Notes: generated by a model from the letters alone, not told the origin. A stretch of 64,000 nt of DNA from Ihuprevotella massiliensis (GCA_900095835.1 LT608321.1:2692861-2756860); one strand, 5' to 3'; shown: positions 52,526-61,656, counted from the stretch's first letter. Program-made: numbers and translations.

Positions 52526-53884
52526 TTACTCAGCAGTTTCGTCTTGGAAAAGCTTTTGGAAGTCTTCCACGCTCACAGACTTGTGTTCGAGAGTTACCAC
52601 TTCCTTGAGAGCCTTAGCCAACTTTTCGTTGATGCTACGTTCTACAAAGCCATTCACTTGGTTGCGATCCTTGAGGAGTTCAGCAGCATAGTTCTCGAGG
52701 TATTCCTCGGGCACATTGTTCATGCCGTATTGAGCGAACTGGAAGCGAGCAGTCTTCACAGCAGCAGCGCGCACGTCAGCATCGTCAATCTTCACTTCAG
52801 CCTTAGCCACGAGCTTTTCCTTGATGAGGTGCCACTTGAGTTCTTCGAGGCTTTGAGCGAAGTTGTTTTCTACAAACTCTTCACCCTTGTCCGCATTTTG
52901 TTCCTTCATGAAGCGCTTGAGGAGCTCTTCGGGGAATTCGAGCTTGCCCACCTTCTCGTCAGCATACTTGCGCACGTCGAGGAGGAACTTGTAGTCAGCG
53001 TCTTCGTTGTATTGGTTTTGGATGAGCTCCTTAATCTTAGCGCGCATCTCTTCTTCAGACTTCACAGTGCCGGGTTCAAACACGCGGTCGAAGAGTTCTT
53101 GGTCGAGAGCAGCAGGCACGAAGCGGCTGATTTCTTCCACTTGGAAAGTGAAGTTACCGTTGTATTGTGCAGCCTCTTCCTTGCTCACCTTGAGGAGAGC
53201 AGCGAGTTCGTTTTCGCTATGAGCAGCAGAGGGATTGAAAGTGATGACATCACCCACCTTAGCGCCTTCGAAAATCTTCTTTTGGTCGTCGTTAACGAAG
53301 TAAGCAGGCATCAAGCTAGCCTTGTCGAGTGCGAGACCGCCTTCGAGTACGTTACCCTTCTCGTCTTGTTGTGCGAGTGCACCACGGAGGATATCGCGGT
53401 CAGCATATTCTTCTACGCTTTCGGGGTGACCAGCTTGTTGAGCAAAGTTCTTCACTTGAGTGTCGATTTGCTCTTCGCTCACCTCGATGTCATAGTAAGG
53501 GAGCTTGTCTGCGCTTGAAAGCTCGAAGTTGAACTCAGGAGCGAGAGCGATGTCGAAGATGAACTCAAACTCAGTTTGGTTCTCGATGTCTTGGGGCTGT
53601 TGCTTTTCAGACATCATGGGCTCGCCAAGGATGTTCACCTTGTTTTCATTGATGTAGTTCATCAAACCTTCGCCCAACACACGGTTAATCGTGTCTGCTT
53701 TCACTTGAGCACCGAAGCGTTTGTTGATCACACCAGCAGGCACCTTGCCAGGACGGAAACCAGGCATTTCAGCTTTTGCTGAGATATTCTTGAGTTCTTT
53801 CTTTACTGCATCCTGGTAGTCACCCTGTTCCAATTTAACCGTTACGAGGGCACTTACACCATTCTTTTCGAGAGTAATGTTCAT
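52526..53884 (-). CDS. tig: Trigger factor
   Basis: Ribosome-associated chaperone. 452 aa. N-terminal ribosome-binding domain with the signature MPGFRPGKVPAGVINKRFG (residues 40-58). A degenerate middle PPIase-like domain has GEKxxx-type strand residues replaced (here AKVGDVITFNPSAA). The C-terminal chaperone domain is Lys/Glu-rich. The low resemblance of the middle domain to active FKBP-type isomerases is usual for Bacteroidetes. First gene of tig-clpP-clpX, with a promoter element 151 nt upstream that is divergent from fmt. Confidence 0.96.
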   Translation of the reverse strand: MNITLEKNGVSALVTVKLEQGDYQDAVKKELKNISAKAEMPGFRPGKVPAGVINKRFGAQVKADTINRVLGEGLMNYINENKVNILGEPMMSEKQQPQDIENQTEFEFIFDIALAPEFNFELSSADKLPYYDIEVSEEQIDTQVKNFAQQAGHPESVEEYADRDILRGALAQQDEKGNVLEGGLALDKASLMPAYFVNDDQKKIFEGAKVGDVITFNPSAAHSENELAALLKVSKEEAAQYNGNFTFQVEEISRFVPAALDQELFDRVFEPGTVKSEEEMRAKIKELIQNQYNEDADYKFLLDVRKYADEKVGKLEFPEELLKRFMKEQNADKGEEFVENNFAQSLEELKWHLIKEKLVAKAEVKIDDADVRAAAVKTARFQFAQYGMNNVPEEYLENYAAELLKDRNQVNGFVERSINEKLAKALKEVVTLEHKSVSVEDFQKLFQDETAE

Positions 53885-54034
53885 GGTGGGAGTTTCTTTA
53901 TTTTTTTATTGTTGATGATTCTGTCTGGATGCGGCATTGCCGCGGGGAAATGTTGTTCAAAATCAGCTACAAAACCCTCATTCAATTAAGAGATTTGAGA
54001 TGATTTAGTGGTAAAGCTATATATTTAGCGGAGC

Positions 54035-54042
54035 AAAGTTAG
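54035..54042 (-). promoter_or_regulatory. -7 element for tig
   Basis: Minus strand TAACTTTGCTCC matches TAnnTTTG, 151 nt before the tig start. Confidence 0.6.
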
Positions 54043-54093
54043 TGCTTTTTTCCCGAAAAAGCCGTAACTTCGCAGAAAAATATAGCGTTTTAT

Positions 54094-55065
54094 ATGCAGA
54101 AATCCGATTTTAGAATCGTCTTCATGGGCACCCCCGACTTCGCAGTGGCATCTTTGCGCGCACTTGTCGAAGGCGGTTACAATGTTGTGGCAGTGGTGAC
54201 GATGCCCGATAAACCTATGGGGCGTCACCAAACTGAGCTTTCCCAAAGTGCCGTCAAACAATATGCCGTGAGTCAGGGACTTCCTGTGCTCCAACCTGAG
54301 AAGTTGAAAGACGAAACGTTCTTGCAGCAACTCAGCAATTTCCGTGCCGATGTGCAAGTCGTAGTGGCTTTCCGCATGCTGCCTGAGGTAGTTTGGAACA
54401 TGCCGCCGCATGGCACCTTCAACCTTCATGCCTCTCTCTTGCCCCAATATCGTGGAGCTGCTCCCATCAACTGGGCGATTATCAATGGAGAGAAGAAGAC
54501 TGGAGTGACTACTTTCTTGTTGGATCACGAAATTGACACCGGATTGGTGTTGCATCGCGAAGAAGTGGAGATCCTCGACACAGACAATGCCGAAGATGTT
54601 CACGACAAATTGATGAATCTTGGAGCACCCCTCGTTTGCCGCACGGTCGATGACATCATGCAAGGCAACATTCGTCCAATTCCTCAGATAGAACTTGCTC
54701 CCGATGCGGAGATGCACCACGCGCCAAAGATTTTCAAAGACACTTGTCGCTTGTCGCTCGATAAAGGGGTGAAAGCCGCCTATGACTTTGTGCGCGGCAT
54801 GTCGCCTTATCCCGCAGCGTGGACCGAATTTGTGGACGTCTCTGGCAAACATACGGTGGTGAAACTCTTTGCCACAGAGAAAGAACTTTGCACTCCTGCA
54901 CATGCCGTAGGAAATGTGGTTAGTGATGGCAAAACTTATTTGAAAGTTGCCCTCTCTGATGGTTATCTTCACCTCACAACGCTCCAACTTGCAGGTAAAA
55001 AGCGCATGACGATAACGGATTTTCTCCGTGGTTATCGTCCCGATGCCGAACTCCGAGTGGAGTAG
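54094..55065 (+). CDS. fmt: Methionyl-tRNA formyltransferase
   Basis: Transfers a formyl group from 10-formyl-THF to Met-tRNA. 323 aa, usual length. The formyl transferase N domain has FMGTPDFAV, VAFRMLP and NLHASLLPQYRGAAPINW, and the catalytic Asp lies in TTFLLDHEIDTG. The C-terminal OB-like domain has RGMSPYPAAWTE. The stop at 55063-55065 is 4 nt before repeat copy D. Confidence 0.97.
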   Translation: MQKSDFRIVFMGTPDFAVASLRALVEGGYNVVAVVTMPDKPMGRHQTELSQSAVKQYAVSQGLPVLQPEKLKDETFLQQLSNFRADVQVVVAFRMLPEVVWNMPPHGTFNLHASLLPQYRGAAPINWAIINGEKKTGVTTFLLDHEIDTGLVLHREEVEILDTDNAEDVHDKLMNLGAPLVCRTVDDIMQGNIRPIPQIELAPDAEMHHAPKIFKDTCRLSLDKGVKAAYDFVRGMSPYPAAWTEFVDVSGKHTVVKLFATEKELCTPAHAVGNVVSDGKTYLKVALSDGYLHLTTLQLAGKKRMTITDFLRGYRPDAELRVE

Positions 55066-55069
55066 TGTA

Positions 55070-55265
55070 ACCCCAAATCGGCCATTAGATCCTGAACAGA
55101 TTTTATTTGGTTGTAGAGCAGATGGTTGTTTGTGAGTTCGAAGGCGTAGCGGGCTACGTCGAGAACGAACAAGAAACAAAATGCCAACAAGAAAAAGAAA
55201 GATGACAGGAAGTTATCTTCTCTATAACAATCTGCACTATAACGGTCTAATGACCGATTTGGGGT
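55070..55265 (+). repeat. ~195-bp inverted-terminal-repeat element, copy D
   Basis: Left end ACCCCAAATCGGCCATTAGA and right end TCTAATGACCGATTTGGGGT (19 of 20 bp inverted). Contains the palindrome GTAGCGGGCTAC and GACAGGAAGTTATCT. Starts 4 nt after the fmt stop and lies upstream of aguA. Confidence 0.95.
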
Positions 55266-55383
55266 AAAGGAGGTCGTATCATAATTCTTTGTTCTAGTCT
55301 GGTAAACGTGTGATATACGTGTGGTGTAGTATTCATACTGCACCCGATATTAGGATGACGCCCTATAAACGTCAATAAAATCA

Positions 55384-56553
55384 ATGCCTCTCGAAGCCCT
55401 TCCCCCTCGTCCCGGTCACGGAATGACCGCCGAGTTCAACTTAGAAAACTTCCATCAAACCCTTGATGTTGAGCAACAAGAGCCGCGACCATTGCGCACA
55501 CTCCCTGCGGAGTGGGCACCTCAAAGCGCGATTCTCATCACTTGGCCCCACGCTGCCACGGACTGGGCAGACATCCTCCAGGAAGTAACGGAGTGTTATG
55601 TCCGCCTAGCTTATGAAATAGCAGTGCGCCAACCACTGATCATCCTCACTGTCGAAGGATTGAAGCTAGAAGACTATCTCTCTAAACAACTTCCTCAAGC
55701 GGCAATGAAGAACATCCACTTCGTCTTCGTGCCCACCACCAACGACACCTGGGTGCGCGACTATGGGTTTCTCACTGTTCAAAGTACAGGCGGAGCGGAG
55801 CTGATGGATTTCCGCTTCAATGGTTGGGGAGGAAAGTTCAAAGCTGAACACGACAATGCTGCCAACAAGCTGCTGTATGCCACGAATCTCGTGCGCGGAC
55901 ACTATGTTGATGCACTCGACTTTGAACTAGAAGGCGGTGGCATAGAGAGTGATGGTCGTGGCACGCTGCTGACAACGGCAGAATGTTTGCTCAATCCCAA
56001 CCGACGTCGTCAAGGCGATGCAGTGCCAACATCCGATAAAGCACAAGTGGAAGCTCTCCTCAAAGAACGCCTTGGAGTGGAACGCATCCTTTGGTTGCAC
56101 CATGGCTATTTGGCAGGGGATGACACCGATTCTCACATCGACACTCTCGCACGTCTTTGTCCCAATGATACAATTATATATGTGCAATGCACGGACACGG
56201 TAGACGAACACTACGAAGCGCTGGCGGCTATGGAGCGCGAACTTCAAGCCTTTCGCACCCTCGAGGGTAAGCCTTATCGTTTGATTCCTGTGCCCCTGCC
56301 CGATGCGTGCTACGATGAAGAGGAGCGATTGCCTGCCACCTATGCCAATTTCTTGATCATGAACAAGGCGGTGCTTGTGCCCACCTATGCTCAGCCAGAG
56401 AAAGACGCCTTGGCACTCAAAATCATCCAAACGGCTTTCTCTGACCACGAAATTGTGGGGGTAGATTGTCGTGCTCTCATTCGTCAACATGGTTCGCTGC
56501 ACTGCGCCACTATGCAGTTTCCACGCGAAGTGTTCCGCACTCCTGTTCAATAA
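55384..56553 (+). CDS. aguA: Agmatine deiminase
   Basis: Converts agmatine to N-carbamoylputrescine and ammonia. 389 aa, guanidino-group-modifying fold. N-terminal LPAEWAPQSAILITWPH is a classic start of the family; NDTWVRDYG (substrate site), LEGGGIESDG, and DDTDSHIDTLAR are present; the catalytic nucleophile is Cys374 in HGSLHC. Peptidylarginine deiminases of Porphyromonas belong to the same superfamily, but this protein lacks a signal peptide and its length matches agmatine deiminase. Followed 89 nt later by aguB, which supports the assignment. Confidence 0.92.
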   Translation: MPLEALPPRPGHGMTAEFNLENFHQTLDVEQQEPRPLRTLPAEWAPQSAILITWPHAATDWADILQEVTECYVRLAYEIAVRQPLIILTVEGLKLEDYLSKQLPQAAMKNIHFVFVPTTNDTWVRDYGFLTVQSTGGAELMDFRFNGWGGKFKAEHDNAANKLLYATNLVRGHYVDALDFELEGGGIESDGRGTLLTTAECLLNPNRRRQGDAVPTSDKAQVEALLKERLGVERILWLHHGYLAGDDTDSHIDTLARLCPNDTIIYVQCTDTVDEHYEALAAMERELQAFRTLEGKPYRLIPVPLPDACYDEEERLPATYANFLIMNKAVLVPTYAQPEKDALALKIIQTAFSDHEIVGVDCRALIRQHGSLHCATMQFPREVFRTPVQ

Positions 56554-56642
56554 TTTGTGCCTAATAGTTGGAAGTTCTGTTTTCATCGTCAAATCAGAGT
56601 TTGCGATTTCCGACTTCTCTCCAATATCCCATTTATTAGCTC

Positions 56643-57518
56643 ATGAAAGTAGCCCTCATACAAATGTCTTGCACTCCCAATGTCGAGTTCAATCTTCAGA
56701 AACTTGCCAAAGGAATTGCACAAGCTGCCCAACGTGGGGCAGAACTCGTGGTGTTGCAAGAACTCCACAACACCCCTTATTTTTGTCAGACGGAGAATCC
56801 AGACCTCTTCGACTTGGCAGAACCCATTCCCGGTCCTTCCACCGACTTCTTCGGTACGTTGGCGCGCCAGTTTGGGGTCGTGATTGTAGCCAGTCTCTTT
56901 GAGCGTCGCGCAGCTGGTCTTTATCATAACACCGCTGTAGTCATCGAAAAAGACGGCACCATCGCAGGAAAATATCGCAAGATGCACATTCCCGATGATC
57001 CAGCTTATTATGAGAAGTTCTATTTCACCCCTGGTGATCTCGGTTTTGAACCCATTGACACAAGTGTGGGTCGCTTGGGTGTGCAGGTATGCTGGGATCA
57101 GTGGTATCCCGAAGGCGCACGCTTGATGGCACTCCGTGGGGCTGACCTCCTCATTTATCCCACCGCTATTGGCTATGAAAGCAGTGATACGCCCGAAGAA
57201 CAAGCTCGCCAGCGCGAAGCTTGGACCACTGTACAGCGTGGTCATGCGGTAGCCAACGGACTTCCCGTAATAGCGGTCAACCGCACAGGTCATGAACCAG
57301 ATCCTAGTGGACAAACTCACGGCATCCAATTCTGGGGAAGCTCATTTGTGGCTGGTCCTCAGGGAGAGTTCTTGTTCCGCGCTGACATTGACGAAGAAGT
57401 CGTTGCCATCGTCGACATTGATTTGCAGCGCAGTGAGAATGTGCGTCGCTGGTGGCCCTTCCTTCGCGATCGTCGCATAGAAGAGTTTGCTCCTCTCGCA
57501 AAACGCTATTTAGATTAA
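56643..57518 (+). CDS. aguB: N-carbamoylputrescine amidase
   Basis: Nitrilase-superfamily hydrolase giving putrescine, CO2 and ammonia; the second step after AguA. 291 aa. Catalytic triad Glu40 (LQELHNTPYF), Lys113 (YRKMHIPDD), Cys150 (VCWDQWYPEGARL). The YFCQ and FWGSSF segments match the N-carbamoylputrescine amidase branch. The stop codon is followed without gap by repeat copy E. Confidence 0.94.
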   Translation: MKVALIQMSCTPNVEFNLQKLAKGIAQAAQRGAELVVLQELHNTPYFCQTENPDLFDLAEPIPGPSTDFFGTLARQFGVVIVASLFERRAAGLYHNTAVVIEKDGTIAGKYRKMHIPDDPAYYEKFYFTPGDLGFEPIDTSVGRLGVQVCWDQWYPEGARLMALRGADLLIYPTAIGYESSDTPEEQARQREAWTTVQRGHAVANGLPVIAVNRTGHEPDPSGQTHGIQFWGSSFVAGPQGEFLFRADIDEEVVAIVDIDLQRSENVRRWWPFLRDRRIEEFAPLAKRYLD

Positions 57519-57712
57519 AGCCAAATCGGTCATTATATCCTGAACAGATTTCATTAGATTGTTGAGCAGATTGTTTACCGTTTGTTCGAAGACGTAGCGG
57601 GCTACGGTGAGAACTAACAAAAACAAGATACCAACAAGAGAATGAAAGATGACAGGAAGTTATCTTCTCCATAACAAACTTCACTATAACGGTCTAATGA
57701 CCGATTGGGGTT
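57519..57712 (+). repeat. ~195-bp inverted-terminal-repeat element, copy E
   Basis: Left end AGCCAAATCGGTCATTATA, right end TCTAATGACCGATTGGGGT. Same orientation as copy D; internal palindrome and GACAGGAAGTTATCT conserved. It begins at the base after the aguB TAA and ends 37 nt before the 5'-nucleotidase start. Confidence 0.95.
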
Positions 57713-57749
57713 AAATTCCTCAGATTATTAAGACCCTCCTCAATCTACA

Positions 57750-59384
57750 ATGAAACACTCTCTCCTTTCTGCTGCCCTCATGGCAAGTGCCTTCATCGCA
57801 GTGCCCCATTCTACACAAGCTGCACAGCAAGCGCCTGCTTCTTCTCACAAGAACACAGTCACCATCGCTGTGTTCTCACTCAACGACTTCCACGCAGGCT
57901 TGCTTCCTGACCGTAGTCAAGGCACACCAGGCGCAGCCTATGTGGTGCAAACGCTAGACTCTCTCAAAAAGGTCTATCCCTACAATGTCACTGTCTCTGC
58001 AGGTGACAATTTCGGTGGCAGTTTCTTCTACAATGCCACACGCACCCACAGCCTCATGCCTCAGATGTTCAAAGACATGGGAGTAAACATCAGTGTGTTG
58101 GGCAATCACGAGTATGACGAAGGACAAGAGTCGCTTGCCCGCAAATGGAATGACGTAGATTGCAAACCCAAGTCGTGGGACATCACTTATATTGGCGCTA
58201 ATGTGCGCAATGCTGCTGGACAACTTCCCGAGTATGTGCAACCCTGGGCGGTGGTTCCCGTAAAAATATCTCCCACTAAGACCCTCCACGTGTCTTTCAT
58301 CGGTTTGCTCACCAGCAACACCCCGTGGCAGGCTGCGGCAAAACGTTTGAAAGGTTTGTCGTTTGATGGCAACTATACAGCGGTGCTCGATAGCATCTCC
58401 CACCTCCCTGGTTACGAAGCCGTGCACAATGCCAATGTTCGCCTGCTCCTTTGTCACATTGGAGCTGAAATGCACGGACAACAAGTGTTGTGGTCGGATC
58501 GCGATGAAGAAAATCTCAAGAAAATTGATTCGCCCGACGTGCAAGCTGTCCTTTCTGGACATTCTCACACACGCGTCATCGGCATGTCCGACAGCCAAAA
58601 GTCAGTCCCCATCGTGCAAGGTTTGTGGCACGGACGTTGTGTGTCTATGCTCAAATGCGAAGTAGACACACTCTCTGGACAACTCGTCAGCATCACTCCC
58701 GAACTCGTTCGTGTCAATCCCGATGCAAAACTTGAACCCAAGGCTGCACGACTTCAAGCCCAAGTCGAAGAGCAATACCACACCACGCTTTTCCGCGGCA
58801 TCCCTTTGAGTCAAAAACTCACCTATGCCAGTGCGGCTATTGAGCACGACCGCACGCGCAGCAAGCGACAAACCAAAGTTGGTTCTCTCGTTTGCCAAAG
58901 TTTTGCAGCTGCCTATCGCAAAGCAGCGCATCTTGACGACAACGCTCTTGTTGTTGGGGTAAGCCATTTCGGAAGCATCCGCGCAGGTTTTCCGCAAGGT
59001 GATATCACCATCCTCTCTGTGGGAGAAGCGCTTCCCTTTGCCAATCCGCTCCGCGTTTACCGCTATACTGGCAAGCAACTGCTCGACCTCGTGGAGCACG
59101 GCTACAATGTTTGCAAACTCGGTCATCTCCAAACATCGGGAGTAAATCCCACCCTCGATGCGAAAGGCCACGTCAAAGCCCTCTCGCTCACACTGCCCAA
59201 CGGAAAAACTGTCCCCATTCGTGCCAACACCAAACTTGTTGTCGTAGCTGACGAATTCATGACTACTGGAGGTGATGGTTATCTTCCTAGTCAATTCCCA
59301 GCGTCTGCAGAGATCAAAGTAAACCTCCCCACCTCCACCGACGCTTTTATTGCCTATCTTCGCACGCTTCCCAACATTGATTAG
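57750..59384 (+). CDS. Secreted 5'-nucleotidase/metallophosphatase
   Basis: 544 aa. Signal peptide about 1-24 (ending TQAAQQ). N-terminal calcineurin-like phosphatase domain with FSLNDFHAG, SAGDNFGGS, GNHEYDEG, LLCHIGAE and SGHSHTR. C-terminal 5'-nucleotidase domain beginning near residue 350, with the substrate-binding region LPFANPLRVYRYTGKQLLD and TTGGDGY. Likely periplasmic or surface nucleotide scavenging. The next gene starts 4 nt after its stop, so they are cotranscribed. Confidence 0.93.
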   Translation: MKHSLLSAALMASAFIAVPHSTQAAQQAPASSHKNTVTIAVFSLNDFHAGLLPDRSQGTPGAAYVVQTLDSLKKVYPYNVTVSAGDNFGGSFFYNATRTHSLMPQMFKDMGVNISVLGNHEYDEGQESLARKWNDVDCKPKSWDITYIGANVRNAAGQLPEYVQPWAVVPVKISPTKTLHVSFIGLLTSNTPWQAAAKRLKGLSFDGNYTAVLDSISHLPGYEAVHNANVRLLLCHIGAEMHGQQVLWSDRDEENLKKIDSPDVQAVLSGHSHTRVIGMSDSQKSVPIVQGLWHGRCVSMLKCEVDTLSGQLVSITPELVRVNPDAKLEPKAARLQAQVEEQYHTTLFRGIPLSQKLTYASAAIEHDRTRSKRQTKVGSLVCQSFAAAYRKAAHLDDNALVVGVSHFGSIRAGFPQGDITILSVGEALPFANPLRVYRYTGKQLLDLVEHGYNVCKLGHLQTSGVNPTLDAKGHVKALSLTLPNGKTVPIRANTKLVVVADEFMTTGGDGYLPSQFPASAEIKVNLPTSTDAFIAYLRTLPNID

Positions 59385-59388
59385 TCGC

Positions 59389-60816
59389 ATGCAGCCATTC
59401 TTTCGCTCATCGCTCCTTATTATAGGTCTATTTTTCGCCTGTCTCGTGTCATTTGCTCGCGAGACAGGCGACACTTTGCAGTATGTTCCCTTAAATCATA
59501 CACCGCTAAAACTTGACAGCTTGCGCCTTCCTACGCTTCCCACCACGCTGCGTTCGTTGGAAAATCTGACCTATCATAGTAATGAGCGCGAAAAACTAAC
59601 CCTTCCTTTGGCTTGGAATGGACTGGATTCTCTGGGACGAAAATATCTACCTCCCATTGCCACCGACCTTCTTCACCTCAATTTTCGTGCCCTTTCTCAT
59701 CAGTCTTATGGCTTGATCCCTATACTCTTCCCCAAAAAGAAGGCAAAAGAAGACCGTTGGCGCAACATTCCAGCCGATTGTCGCATCGACTGGAAGCGAC
59801 ATCGCGAACATTTCCTTTGGGATTTGGGCAACGATATTGCCACCTATTTCAATACTTTCGATACCACTTATATAGAGCGCACGCGCTACGACTTCCAAGT
59901 CAAACTCTACAACACTCACTTTCTCCAACTTATCCGTCTTTCAGGCACAGACGCCACTGGGAGCACCCAAAGCCTTACTTTTGCTCCTGCGCATGAAGTT
60001 AAATTAGGACCTTATTTTGCCTGGAAGGCGCTGAGTATCGGCTATTCCTTCGGAGTAGTCCCCGACCGATTGGGCAGCCGTGCTTCTGAATTTAATATCG
60101 CTTCCTACAACTCCAAACTTGGGTTCGATCTCAACTATATTTATAGCCGAGGTAATTTCAATCTCATTGGCATTTCTGGTTTCGATTCGCTGCAAACTCA
60201 CAGTATTTCGCAACAAAGATTTCCTGCCATGCGCACCAAAACGCTGGCGCTCAATCTGTACTACGTCTTCAACTATCGACACTTCTCGTATCCTGCTGCG
60301 TTTGCCATGAGCACGGTGCAGCTCCGCAGTGCAGGTTCGTGGCTCATGGGGCTGCGTTTCGATCGTCAAGATATGGCGTTTGACGCTGAGCGCACAGAGT
60401 CTTTCCTGCGCACCATGGCTCCTCATGCCACCATCAACGACGCACTTCGCGTCAGCAAGATTGCCTATCGTCAGTGGGGAGTCTCGTTTGGATATGCTTA
60501 CAACTGGGTGCCCGCTCGTCATTGGTTGGTCTCTGCCAGTCTTGCGCCTTCGATTGGCTACAAATACCAAAGTGGAGAAAGCCTTTCTGCTCGAGTGTTG
60601 TGGAAGAATGTGGAGAACTTTCACATGGACTTCATCTTCCGTGGAGCCCTTGTCCACACCAATGGACGCCGCTATTTGGGCATTTCTACGGTCAATTATC
60701 TCTACGATTATCGACACGCTGGCTTTTCACTCAACAATTCTATTCACTACATTCAGCTCTTCTTTGGCTGGTATTTTGGGAGAAAGCCCATGTTTCGAGG
60801 AGAGAAGCGTCCATAG
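59389..60816 (+). CDS. DUF4421 predicted outer-membrane protein
   Basis: 475 aa from ATG 59389, which is 4 nt after the nucleotidase stop; the longer in-frame start at 59350 overlaps that gene. Signal peptide about 1-24 (LLIIGLFFACLVSFA). Then the DUF4421 pattern FDTTYIERTRYDFQVKLY, KLGPYFAWKALSIGYSFG, YNSKLGFDLNYIYSRGNF, with amphipathic beta-strands to the C-terminus, suggesting a beta-barrel. Function unknown in Bacteroidetes. Coupling to the nucleotidase may hint at a role in nucleotide or phosphate uptake; this is speculative. Confidence 0.85.
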   Translation: MQPFFRSSLLIIGLFFACLVSFARETGDTLQYVPLNHTPLKLDSLRLPTLPTTLRSLENLTYHSNEREKLTLPLAWNGLDSLGRKYLPPIATDLLHLNFRALSHQSYGLIPILFPKKKAKEDRWRNIPADCRIDWKRHREHFLWDLGNDIATYFNTFDTTYIERTRYDFQVKLYNTHFLQLIRLSGTDATGSTQSLTFAPAHEVKLGPYFAWKALSIGYSFGVVPDRLGSRASEFNIASYNSKLGFDLNYIYSRGNFNLIGISGFDSLQTHSISQQRFPAMRTKTLALNLYYVFNYRHFSYPAAFAMSTVQLRSAGSWLMGLRFDRQDMAFDAERTESFLRTMAPHATINDALRVSKIAYRQWGVSFGYAYNWVPARHWLVSASLAPSIGYKYQSGESLSARVLWKNVENFHMDFIFRGALVHTNGRRYLGISTVNYLYDYRHAGFSLNNSIHYIQLFFGWYFGRKPMFRGEKRP

Positions 60817-61656
60817 TTAAAGCGTTTGCTTATTCTTCTTGTTGTAATAATCGCGAAATAGAAAGACAAAATGGGAGATCGGAAATAGGTTGTTTATGAT
60901 TTATTTTCCTGTTGATTTATAGACGCTCTGGAGATTTTTCGAGAATTATCGCAAGGGATTACAGAAAATCTCCTACAAAATTTCAAAAACGTCCGACGTT
61001 TTTCGATTTTCCTCCTACTTTTTGAATTGTTTTCTCCCACAAAACAGCTGCAAATCTCCTTGTTTTTGGGTATCACCGTCGTTTTTTATTTTGATGGCAT
61101 TTGTAAGTGCTTGAAATTGAGTTACAAATGCTAATCTTGAATGCAGGCGGTATTTGCCATCTCTACTATTTCAGTTCAATTTTATTCGATTCTTGAGCGT
61201 TTCACCTCTGAGTTTATCTACATCTGTCGACATTATAGTTGATGCTATCCCGTGAAGTGGGTAAGCTATTCCCTATGTTGTAGTTATTCCTTTATATAAT
61301 GAGTTATTATATATATGAGTGTCACTCGTCGTTAGCGATGGTGTGAAAATGAACTTTAGATTATAGTCTAGCAGCCTCATATAAGGGACTAGATAACCTC
61401 TTTTGGGGGTATGGTGTTGCTTGCCTCCTTCGGTACTTCTTGGGCAACCTACAAAAACTTACAGTTTTAATGCCTGTGCCTTGTGCTAAAATTCTTAGTG
61501 CAAAACCAGCTACTCTTAGACTATAATACACGGATTATGCAGGTAAGATGAGGTAAAATAGCCAGAAACGATACTTTTATCGCATAAAGTCTGAAGACAA
61601 AGGTACAAACCACCTATTTTTTTTGCAAAAAAGTTTGGTGGGTCGACTTTTCTTAC
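60817..61656. other. Intergenic region with repeat and hairpins
   Basis: About 840 nt before the surface-lipoprotein promoter. Holds a 21-bp-period array (60928-61022), a perfect 10-bp-stem hairpin (61097-61131, GCATTTGTAA with TTACAAATGC), and a smaller hairpin near 61471-61505. No credible ORF and no clear terminator of the DUF4421 gene. Confidence 0.6.
60928..61022. repeat. ~21-bp-period repeat array, copy 4
   Basis: Units include GAAAATCTCCTACAAAATTTC, AAAACGTCCGACGTTTTTCGA and TTTTCCTCCTAC. The core GTCCGACGTTTTTCGA is identical to that of the array at 16819-16921. Confidence 0.7.

Noticed and set aside
52544-53518. 324-codon plus-strand frame opposite trigger factor
   Set aside because: Antisense to an unmistakable tig gene; Leu/Phe/His-rich composition arises from complementing Glu/Lys/Ala codons.
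54065-54072. TAACTTCG as a -7 element for fmt
   Set aside because: Differs from TAnnTTTG at a conserved T; no -33 box seen. Left unannotated.
54025-55179. 384-codon minus-strand frame opposite fmt, starting in repeat copy D
   Set aside because: Antisense to fmt, and its first ~30 codons are translated repeat element.
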